A program made the translations under genes and the position numbers. A model generated the notes under the pieces. The model worked only from the letters and a program-made list of their open reading frames with translations, was not told the DNA's origin and did no database searches. Below, one piece after another: positions 1 to 5,061 of a DNA stretch of 5,061 nucleotides. The stretch is taken from NCBI GenBank assembly GCA_035464655.1, contig DATHRZ010000017.1:1-5061 (forward strand). The letters are read 5' to 3'. Source of the DNA: JARFPW01 sp035464655 (GTDB taxonomy: Bacteria > Gemmatimonadota > Gemmatimonadetes > Palauibacterales > Palauibacteraceae). Position 1 is the stretch's first letter. Every line of letters begins with the position of its first letter.

Positions 1-112
1 TGAACAACCAACCAACGCCCGCCAGGAACCCCGCCGTCTGCAGGGCCGTGACGAGGCCCACCAGCAGCCCCCACGCCCCCCCGGCGAGGGTCCAGATCGT
101 CCTCGTTCGCAA
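1..112 (-). CDS. Probable membrane protein, N-terminal fragment
   Basis: On the minus strand an open frame starts with TTG at 112-110 and runs off the left edge after 37 complete codons. It begins MRTRTIWTLAGG and continues as a hydrophobic stretch rich in Leu, Val, Gly and Ala with several Trp. This is a basic N-terminus followed by at least one likely membrane segment (about residues 6-36). 34 of the 37 codons end in G or C, matching the real genes here, and the plus strand has stops in the equivalent stretch. A GAGG at 120-117 lies 4 bases before the TTG. In-frame alternatives are TTG at 130 and GTG at 139, so the start is uncertain. The gene is transcribed away from the metalloprotease gene, making the gap a divergent control region. 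I do not recognise the family; the visible part is too short. Confidence 0.5.
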   Translation of the reverse strand, partial: MRTRTIWTLAGGAWGLLVGLVTALQTAGFLAGVGWLF

Positions 113-173
113 CGTACCTCGTCTCGGCAACGCGCCCACCCTTCGTCTGTCTGGTCCGGTGACCCGTGGCTGA

Positions 174-203
174 TTGGCTGGTCCGAGGCTTGCGGGGTAT
201 GAT
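174..203 (+). promoter_or_regulatory. Candidate sigma70-type promoter
   Basis: A TTGGCT at 174-179 (4 of 6 matches to TTGACA) and a TATGAT at 198-203 (5 of 6 matches to TATAAT) are separated by 18 bases. Transcription would begin near 209-211, giving a leader of about 50 bases before the GTG at 263. The box sequences are seen directly; promoter activity is inferred. The -10 lies in a comparatively AT-rich patch of otherwise GC-rich DNA and in the only intergenic space before the protease gene. Housekeeping sigma consensus may differ in this organism's phylum. Confidence 0.4.
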
Positions 204-217
204 GGGATTCGCAAGCC
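187..217. promoter_or_regulatory. Inverted repeat around the -10 box, possible operator
   Basis: GGCTTGCG at 187-194 is the exact reverse complement of CGCAAGCC at 210-217, with 15 bases between. The -10 candidate (198-203) sits inside the loop and the predicted transcription start falls at the right arm. The half-site CGCAAG recurs as a direct copy at 234-239. The half-site centres of the first pair are 21 bp apart, about two helical turns, as expected for a dimeric repressor covering the promoter. Because the left arm is probably upstream of the start site, a DNA operator is more likely than an RNA hairpin. The regulator is unknown. Confidence 0.4.
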
Positions 218-253
218 CCGTACTGATTTCATCCGCAAGATCAGAATAGATCT

Positions 254-258
254 GGAGG
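254..258 (+). promoter_or_regulatory. Ribosome binding site of the metalloprotease gene
   Basis: GGAGG at 254-258 stands 4 bases before the GTG at 263 and decides for that non-ATG start. A short inverted repeat, AGATC 238-242 with GATCT 249-253, lies directly upstream of it. The stem is only 5 bp, so an effect on translation is speculative. Confidence 0.75.
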
Positions 259-262
259 TAAC

Positions 263-1870
263 GTGCAACGTTTTCTCGCGTTCGTCCCGAAACCGGTCGG
301 CCTTCGTGTCACGACAGGTGCCCTCGTCCTGGCGTTTGCCCTGGCCGGCTGCGGGTCGAATGAGCCCTGTTCCGTTACCGACAGCTGCCCGAACCAGGCA
401 CCCGACGTGACGATCACGTCCCCCGCGGACGGTGGAACGTCGGTCGTGGGAGAGGCCGTCACGTTCTCCGGCGAGGCTACCGACCCGGAAGACGGGCCGA
501 TCACGGGAAGTGCGCTCGTCTGGACCTCCGACCTCGACGGCCCGATCGGCACGGGCACCGAGTTCTCACGCTCCGACCTGTCGGGCGGGTTTCACGAAAT
601 CACATTGACGGCTACCGACAGCGAGAGCGCTTCGGGCGAAGCCTCCATCACGTTCGGGGTCGGCGGCGCGCCGCGGGCGGAGATCCTCGCCCCCGAGAAC
701 CAGGCCGGCGGGGCACCGCATACGGTGACTCTCGGGTCGAATGTGACGTTCAGTGGATCGGCTCTCGACGTGGAGGACGGCCCGCTCGGCAACGCGGCGC
801 TCTCCTGGAGCTCGAACGTAGACGGAGTGCTCGGCACCGGCGCGTCCCTTCCGGTCAACGACCTGACGGCGGGAATGCACACGGTCACGCTTACGGCCAC
901 CGACAGCGATGGCTTCGAAGGAAAGACCACGGTACTCGTGATCGTCAAGCCGCCTGCCGCGGCCGGCTACCAGATTCACGTCCGAAACTCCGAAGCTGTC
1001 GAGCTGACGCCGGCGCAGCGCCAGGCGGTCGACGCGGCGGTCACAAAGCTCGAGAACGTCATCATAGGCGACTTGCAGAACATCGCGTCATTCGACTTCG
1101 GTGGCGGATCGTGCGGTGGCGCCGCGGTTCCCCCCCTCTCTGAATCGATCGACGACGTTGTCATCTACCTGGAGTTCGTCCCGATCGACGGGCCCGGCGG
1201 GACGATCGGTTCCGCCGGACCCTGCCAGGTTCGCCGCGCGGCGGGGGGAGGGATTACCGCGTTCTCTGCCCTTGGCGGCATGCGTTTCGATACGGCGGAT
1301 CTCCAGATGCTGGACAACCTCGGCCTCCTCGAGGACATCGTCCTTCATGAAATGATGCACGTGCTCGGCTTCGGAATCTTCTGGGAGGGCGTCGTCATAC
1401 CGCCGGCGGCCGAGCCGGACACCTTCCTCAGACAGCCGTCCGATCCGCTTAACGACAACTACACGGAGGGCATGACCGACACGCACTTCACCGGCGCCAA
1501 CGCGGTGGGACAGTTCGAGGCGATCGGCGGAGGCGTGTACATGGGCGGAGAGATCGTACCGGTCGAGAACGACACGGCGTCATTCAATACAGGCAGTCTG
1601 GACGGCCACTGGCGAGAAAGCGTGTTCGTCGAGGAGATCATGACGACGGCGGCGAATCTCCCGGAGAATCCGCTGAGCGTCGTGACGATCGGACAATTCG
1701 ACGACTTGGGCTACGAAGTGGACTACGATGCGGCCGATCCGTACATGAAGGTCTTCTCGATCGTCATCGGGCCGCAGACCACAGGGTCGACCATAGACCT
1801 GTCGGGCGACGTATGGCGCGGACCCCTTTACGCCGTCGAGGCCGACGGCACGCAACGGCGGATCCGTTGA
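263..1870 (+). CDS. Leishmanolysin-like (M8) zinc metallopeptidase lipoprotein with Ig-like repeats
   Basis: This 535-residue protein starts at GTG with a strong Shine-Dalgarno. Residues 1-30 form a lipoprotein signal: basic N-region, hydrophobic core and lipobox LAGC with Cys30 as the lipidated residue. A short Cys-containing spacer (Cys36, Cys42) leads to two Ig/PKD-like repeats (about 47-133 and 137-229). A pre-catalytic segment with LTPAQRQAVDAAV near 247-260 is typical of this group. The catalytic site is HEMMHVLGFG, with His362, Glu363 and His366. The probable third zinc ligand is His449 in GHWRES, followed by a Met-turn candidate at Met460. The end, with DDLGYEVDYDAADPY, also matches bacterial leishmanolysin-like proteins. 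Established knowledge: M8 enzymes are zinc endopeptidases of the metzincin clan. Inference: it is lipid-anchored, displayed on the Ig-like stalk, and cleaves extracellular proteins; the substrate is unknown. All catalytic residues appear intact. Cys284 and Cys321 could form a disulfide. Confidence 0.9.
   Translation: MQRFLAFVPKPVGLRVTTGALVLAFALAGCGSNEPCSVTDSCPNQAPDVTITSPADGGTSVVGEAVTFSGEATDPEDGPITGSALVWTSDLDGPIGTGTEFSRSDLSGGFHEITLTATDSESASGEASITFGVGGAPRAEILAPENQAGGAPHTVTLGSNVTFSGSALDVEDGPLGNAALSWSSNVDGVLGTGASLPVNDLTAGMHTVTLTATDSDGFEGKTTVLVIVKPPAAAGYQIHVRNSEAVELTPAQRQAVDAAVTKLENVIIGDLQNIASFDFGGGSCGGAAVPPLSESIDDVVIYLEFVPIDGPGGTIGSAGPCQVRRAAGGGITAFSALGGMRFDTADLQMLDNLGLLEDIVLHEMMHVLGFGIFWEGVVIPPAAEPDTFLRQPSDPLNDNYTEGMTDTHFTGANAVGQFEAIGGGVYMGGEIVPVENDTASFNTGSLDGHWRESVFVEEIMTTAANLPENPLSVVTIGQFDDLGYEVDYDAADPYMKVFSIVIGPQTTGSTIDLSGDVWRGPLYAVEADGTQRRIR
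461..910 (+). repeat. Tandem Ig/PKD-like domain duplication inside the protease gene
   Basis: Residues 67-121 and 162-216 of the protease align without any gap at an offset of exactly 95 residues (285 bp). By hand I count 30 identical residues in 55. Shared landmarks are TFSG, EDGP, a Trp (87 and 182), GTG and LTATDS. Between the units lies a divergent linker. The pattern indicates duplication of one Ig/PKD-like (cadherin-like fold) module, probably serving as a spacer from the membrane. Confidence 0.8.
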
Positions 1871-2481
1871 GACTCCGCGTATCGGTCCGCTCGGCCGCCC
1901 TCGGCCTCGTCGTCCTGGCCGTGGCCGGCTGCGCGCGTAACGCGGTCGACGCGCTGACTCCCATCGCCGCCGAGGACTGCCGGCCGTCCGAGGCCAACAG
2001 GCTGGCCGACAGGTTCTCCGCCGCCGACCTCGCCGGCGCCTGGTCGGTGTGGCTGTTCGCCGACGAGGGTGATGCGGCCGGCGAGGCCGCCGGTGGCCGG
2101 CTCGAGCTCGTCGCATGGGAGCCGGGCGAGGAGCCGCTGGTCGGAGGATCCCCGGCAGCGCTTCACGGCGCGACGGACGTCGATCTCGAGGCGGTCGGCG
2201 CGGCGGATACGGGCGATGCGTCGTCCGAGGCGCTCGAACGCCCGGGCGTCCTCGTTCTGCAGTGGCGTGAGTCGGGCGCCGAGCGCCCGAGCGTCGCGCT
2301 CCGTCTCGGCGACCGCAGCAACCGGCTCGACCGAATGGTGTTCGACGACTCGTACACAGTACTCCGCCTGACCGAAGCCGCAGACACGACCTTCGCGGGC
2401 TCCTGGGAGAGCGGCGCGGGCCGAGGTCCGGTCGCGTCCGGCCGATTCTGCGCGGTGCGCGAGCTCCCTACCGACGGGTAG
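1867..2481 (+). CDS. Small lipoprotein of unrecognised family
   Basis: From the TTG at 1867 this is a 204-residue protein. Residues 1-22 form a compact lipoprotein signal: MRLRVSVR, a hydrophobic core, then LAVAGC with Cys22 as the lipidated residue. That start overlaps the protease stop as TTGA, with a weak GGCGGA four bases upstream. An in-frame ATG at 1813 would add 18 Arg-rich residues before the signal and overlap the protease by 58 bases; I prefer TTG because it gives a normal signal length. The mature part has only two cysteines, Cys38 near its start and Cys195 near its end, which could bridge the termini. LAGAWSVW (about 55-62) and FAGSWESG (about 177-184) hint at paired beta-structure, and a lipocalin-like barrel is one unproven possibility. 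No catalytic motif was seen. Coupling to the protease suggests a partner, inhibitor or substrate-binding accessory, but this is inference only. Confidence 0.75.
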   Translation: MRLRVSVRSAALGLVVLAVAGCARNAVDALTPIAAEDCRPSEANRLADRFSAADLAGAWSVWLFADEGDAAGEAAGGRLELVAWEPGEEPLVGGSPAALHGATDVDLEAVGAADTGDASSEALERPGVLVLQWRESGAERPSVALRLGDRSNRLDRMVFDDSYTVLRLTEAADTTFAGSWESGAGRGPVASGRFCAVRELPTDG

Positions 2482-2507
2482 CCGCCCGAAGTCAGCCTGA
2501 AACTTCG
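2468..2507 (+). other. Overlapping small hairpins after the lipoprotein gene
   Basis: Three short perfect inverted repeats lie at and just after the stop codon: CTACC 2468-2472 with GGTAG 2477-2481 (the stop lies in the right arm), CGGG 2475-2478 with CCCG 2485-2488, and CGAAGT 2487-2492 with ACTTCG 2502-2507. The first two exclude each other. No run of T follows, so this is not a classical intrinsic terminator. It might stabilise the mRNA end or act with Rho, or be chance. Confidence 0.25.
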
Positions 2508-2597
2508 CGGCGTCCAGACGTGTAGGTCATCCCGATGGCGGCAAGCCGTGGCAACCTTTCCGGGACGAATCCCGTCTCACGCCACGGGAGTTACCGC

Positions 2598-2630
2598 ATG
2601 GACGAGACGACCGGGAGGATGCCAGGATGA
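2598..2630 (+). CDS. Possible leader peptide ORF, 10 codons
   Basis: ATG at 2598 opens a 10-codon frame, MDETTGRMPG, whose TGA (2628-2630) overlaps the next gene's ATG as ATGA. It has its own good ribosome site, GGGAG at 2586-2590, seven bases upstream. The same frame is open back to an ATG at 2535, which would give 31 residues but with no clear ribosome site. The arrangement would let ribosomes pass directly into the downstream gene. It has no recognisable similarity and could be chance; the downstream gene also has its own Shine-Dalgarno. Confidence 0.3.
   Translation: MDETTGRMPG
2613..2619 (+). promoter_or_regulatory. Ribosome binding site of the two-propeller gene
   Basis: GGGAGGA at 2613-2619 ends seven bases before the ATG at 2627. 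This near-ideal site and spacing select that ATG over those at 2598 and 2619, which are in another reading frame. Confidence 0.8.
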
Positions 2631-5061
2631 GGAAGTACCGTGAGACGGCGAGCGACCTGCTCGCCACGACAATCACCACACTCGCCATCGCCGCCTTCTC
2701 GGCGATCACGGCCGCGCCGGCCCACGCCCAGGCGTACGGATACCGCGCCGCCGTGGCCGGCGACGAAATCATCGTCACCGAACCGCTCAACAGCTCGACA
2801 CCGGGCGCAGTGTACGTGTACGAGCGGGACGGCTCGGGCGCCTGGATACAGGCAGCGACTCTGGTCGCCAGCGACGCCGAGCCCGGCGACTACTTCGGCC
2901 GCTCGCTCGCCGTCGAGGGCAACACGATGTTCATCGGCGCCACGGTGAAGGACGAGAGCACCGGCGCCGTGTTTCGGTTCGAGCGGGACGCCGACGGCAA
3001 TTGGACCGAGGTCGACCGGTTCCGACCGGACGATCTCGGTCAGGGTGAGTCGTTCGGCCGGATGGCCGACATGGCCGGCGGCGTGGCGATCTTCGCCGCC
3101 TGGGGACACGACGGCGGGCGCGGCGGCGTCTGGGTGTACGAGCGCGACGAAGCGGGCGACTGGAACCGCGCCGCGCTCCTGAAAGCGAGTGACGGTCGGC
3201 CGCAGGACTTCTTCGGATACGCCATCGCCACGGACGGCGAGCGAATCGCGGTCGGCGTGCCGCTGCGCGATCGCACACCCGCGCCCGCCGATGACGACCA
3301 GGGCGACCAGGGCGACCAGGGCGACGACGCCGAAGACGGCGACGCCGCCGCGGAGGCCGACGCCGAAGCCGACGAACCGGAACCGGACGTCGGCGCCGTC
3401 TACATCTTCGAGCGCGACGGCTCCGGGGCATGGCAGGAGACCGGCAGGGTGGAGATCCCGTGGCTCGCGGCCAATGCCCTGTTCGGGTGGTCCGTGGCCC
3501 TGGCGGGTGACGACGTGCTGGCGGGCGCGCCGGGCGAGAGCGGGTTCACCGGCACCGTGTACCGCCTGTCGGAGGCCGACGACGGCTCGTGGAGCGTGTC
3601 GCAGGCTCTCCAGGCGTACGACGGGGGACCCGGAGGCTGGTTCGGCTCCAGCGTCACCGTGGCGGACGACGGTTCGATCTGGGTCGGCTCGCAGAACGCC
3701 GACGGCAGACGCGGCGCGACGTACATTCTGGCGTCCGGCGGCAGCGGGGCGATCTCCGGCGTCTCGAAGCTCGACGCGGAAGCGATCGGAAGCAACGATG
3801 GTGTCGGGACCTTCCTGACCGTGTCGGACGACGTCGCCGTCGTGACGGCGGGCGGGGCCGACTACGGCCTCGGCGCCGTGCACGTTTTCGCCGACCGCGG
3901 CGGCCGCTGGGCTCACGAAACGAAGCTGTACTCCGAAACCACCAGCAACTACGAGACGGTCACCGGGGCGAAGGTCGAATGTGCCGAGGGTGAAGCGTCG
4001 GCCTTTCCGTGCCAGGATGTCGATTTGCTGTCGTTCCTCCCGGTCGCGGAGATCGGCGGCGGCCGCGGGGTCCAGACGAACGACGTGTGGGGCTGGACGG
4101 ACCCCGAGACGAACCGCGAGTACGCCCTGGTCGGGATGACCGACCAGACCTCGTTCATCGACCTCACCGATCCGGCCAACCCGGTCTACGTGGGCAAGCT
4201 CGACCGAACGCCCGGCATCGCGGGCAGCAACTGGCGGGACATCAAGGTCCACGACAACCACGCGTTCATCGTGTCCGAAGCCAACGGCCACGGCGTGCAG
4301 GTGTTCGACCTGACGCAACTGCGCGACGTCGACCCGTCCGAGGCGCCCGTCGAGTTCGAGCAGACGGCGCACTACGACAATGTCTCGGCGGCGCACAACA
4401 TCGTGATCAACGAGGAAACGGGCTTCGCCTACAGCGTGGGCTCGAACGGCGGCGGCGAGACCTGCGGCGGCGGGCTGCACATGATCGACATCCGCAACCC
4501 GACCGAGCCGACCTTCGCGGGTTGCTTCGCCGACGCGAACACGGGCAACGCGGGCACGGGCTACTCGCACGACGCCCAGTGCGTCGTGTACAGCGGGCCG
4601 GACGCCGATTACCGGGGTCGCGAAATCTGCATCGGTTCGAACGAAACCGCGATCTCGATCGCCGACGTGACCGACAAGGACAACCCGATCGCGATCTCGA
4701 CGGCCACGTACCCGACCGTCGGCTACGCCCACCAGGGCTGGCTGACCGAGGATCAACGCTACTTCTACATGAACGACGAGGGTGACGAGAACAACCCCGA
4801 GTTCGGCCTCACGGCCACCCGGACGCTGATCTGGGACGTGAGCGACCTCGAGGACCCGGTGCTCGTGAAAGAGCACATGGGCGAGACGTTCACAATCGAC
4901 CACAACCTGTACATCAAGGACAACCTTATGTACCAGTCGAACTACGTGAGCGGGCTGCGCATCCTCGACATCAGCGATCCCGAGAACCCGGTCGAGGTGG
5001 CGTTTTTCGACACCGTACCCCATGACGAGAGCGTCGTGTTCGACGGCTCGTGGAGCAACTA
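2627..5061 (+). CDS. Secreted FG-GAP / choice-of-anchor B double-propeller protein, 3' partial
   Basis: The frame is open from ATG 2627 to the window end: 811 codons plus two bases. Residues 1-34 or 1-36 form a Sec signal (hydrophobic core, then APAHAQA with AxA cleavage). Residues 37-437 carry seven FG-GAP-like blades, each with a Phe-Gly start and usually a GAVYVYERD..G.W core. An acidic insertion occupies about 218-254 in blade 4. From Cys452 to the end the protein matches the choice-of-anchor B domain (TIGR04312, built from LVIvd-type repeats). Its markers are FPCQDVDLLSFLP, NDVWGWTDP, WRDIKVHDNHAFIVSE, GLHMIDI, SHDAQCVVY, AHQGWLTEDQ, TRTLIWDVSD, IDHNLYI and GLRILDISDP. All six cysteines (452, 462, 613, 633, 652, 668) lie in this domain. 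The cut falls within the family's final GSWSNY motif, so I expect a few dozen more residues and possibly a sorting tail. Function is unknown; binding to ligands or polymers outside the cell is inferred. Confidence 0.9.
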   Translation, partial: MRKYRETASDLLATTITTLAIAAFSAITAAPAHAQAYGYRAAVAGDEIIVTEPLNSSTPGAVYVYERDGSGAWIQAATLVASDAEPGDYFGRSLAVEGNTMFIGATVKDESTGAVFRFERDADGNWTEVDRFRPDDLGQGESFGRMADMAGGVAIFAAWGHDGGRGGVWVYERDEAGDWNRAALLKASDGRPQDFFGYAIATDGERIAVGVPLRDRTPAPADDDQGDQGDQGDDAEDGDAAAEADAEADEPEPDVGAVYIFERDGSGAWQETGRVEIPWLAANALFGWSVALAGDDVLAGAPGESGFTGTVYRLSEADDGSWSVSQALQAYDGGPGGWFGSSVTVADDGSIWVGSQNADGRRGATYILASGGSGAISGVSKLDAEAIGSNDGVGTFLTVSDDVAVVTAGGADYGLGAVHVFADRGGRWAHETKLYSETTSNYETVTGAKVECAEGEASAFPCQDVDLLSFLPVAEIGGGRGVQTNDVWGWTDPETNREYALVGMTDQTSFIDLTDPANPVYVGKLDRTPGIAGSNWRDIKVHDNHAFIVSEANGHGVQVFDLTQLRDVDPSEAPVEFEQTAHYDNVSAAHNIVINEETGFAYSVGSNGGGETCGGGLHMIDIRNPTEPTFAGCFADANTGNAGTGYSHDAQCVVYSGPDADYRGREICIGSNETAISIADVTDKDNPIAISTATYPTVGYAHQGWLTEDQRYFYMNDEGDENNPEFGLTATRTLIWDVSDLEDPVLVKEHMGETFTIDHNLYIKDNLMYQSNYVSGLRILDISDPENPVEVAFFDTVPHDESVVFDGSWSN
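2735..3937 (+). repeat. Seven FG-GAP blades at 53-residue period
   Basis: The conserved Gly of each blade start falls at residues 38, 91, 144, 197, 287, 340 and 394. The spacings are 53, 53, 53, 90, 53 and 54; the single outlier equals 53 plus a 37-residue insertion. The blade Trp residues keep the same period (73, 126, 179, 269, 322). Seven units is the number for a closed integrin-alpha-type beta-propeller. The last two blades are more degenerate, and blade 7 has Val in place of Phe before the Gly. Confidence 0.8.
3296..3325 (+). repeat. 9-bp in-frame tandem repeat in acidic insertion
   Basis: The 9-bp unit GACCAGGGC is present three times without mismatch, followed by one more GAC, encoding DQGDQGDQGD. 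It opens an Asp/Glu/Ala-rich stretch (residues 222-254, about 3290-3388). Being in frame and a multiple of three, it can lengthen or shorten by slippage without breaking the gene. Confidence 0.85.

Noticed and set aside
174..410. A 78-codon plus-strand ORF crossing the protease start.
   Set aside because: It overlaps the promoter candidate and the GTG-started lipoprotein signal, has no ribosome site and no recognisable content.
1857..1866. Frameshift or gene break between the protease and the small lipoprotein.
   Set aside because: The protease ends normally after its conserved C-terminal region, and the next frame immediately encodes a complete lipoprotein signal, so these are two coupled genes.
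1580..2166. Long minus-strand and alternative-frame ORFs across the protease end and the small lipoprotein.
   Set aside because: The products are Arg/Pro-rich low-complexity shadows with no ribosome sites; the plus-strand frames carry lipoprotein signals and explain the codon bias.
2468..2507. Intrinsic terminator after the small lipoprotein.
   Set aside because: The stems are only 4-6 bp and no T-run follows, so I list the hairpins without calling a terminator.
4009..4785. A 258-codon plus-strand frame inside the anchor-B domain.
   Set aside because: The translation is extremely rich in Arg and Gly. It is a shifted reading of the region whose correct frame matches conserved anchor-B motifs throughout.
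2591..5023. An 810-codon open frame on the minus strand opposite the large secreted gene.
   Set aside because: It is in exact codon register with the sense gene, and stays open only because the sense gene avoids TTA, CTA and TCA codons, as expected at this GC content. Its translation is Arg/Val/His-rich with no recognisable domain, while the sense frame has a signal peptide, ribosome site and two known domain types.

Overview
The window is GC-rich DNA with strongly GC-ending codons. It carries a run of genes for exported, envelope-type proteins. Lipoprotein signals, a leishmanolysin-type (M8) metalloprotease behind Ig-like repeats, and a secreted FG-GAP plus 'choice-of-anchor B' propeller protein suggest a Gram-negative environmental bacterium. 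Gemmatimonadota or a similar high-GC lineage fits best, but this is inferred from gene style, with no marker gene to prove it. No rRNA, tRNA, CRISPR array, insertion sequence or phage gene was seen.

Layout: (1) Positions 1-112, minus strand: the first 37 codons of a probable membrane protein leaving the window on the left. (2) About 113-262: a divergent intergenic region with a plausible sigma70-like promoter (TTGGCT-18-TATGAT) facing right. An 8-bp inverted repeat lies around its -10 box, and a third copy of the half-site lies downstream. (3) 263-1870, plus: a GTG-started lipoprotein with two Ig/PKD-like repeats exactly 95 residues apart and a zinc protease domain (HEMMH, distal His, Met-turn). 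(4) 1867-2481, plus: a small unrecognised lipoprotein whose probable TTG start overlaps the protease stop (TTGA), implying translational coupling. (5) 2482-2626: an intergenic region with small hairpins and a possible 10-codon leader ORF that overlaps the next start as ATGA. (6) 2627 to the window end, plus: a large secreted protein, open at its 3' end. It has a signal peptide, seven FG-GAP blades at a 53-residue period with an acidic insertion in blade 4, then an almost complete choice-of-anchor B (LVIvd-type) propeller.

The protease and small lipoprotein look like one transcription unit. The two-propeller protein is co-directional after a 145-bp gap and may be co-transcribed or separate. 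All three plus-strand products are predicted to leave the cytoplasm, so the locus reads as a surface or secreted set; any functional link between them is inference. A very long minus-strand open frame lies opposite the two-propeller gene and is judged a codon-register shadow.
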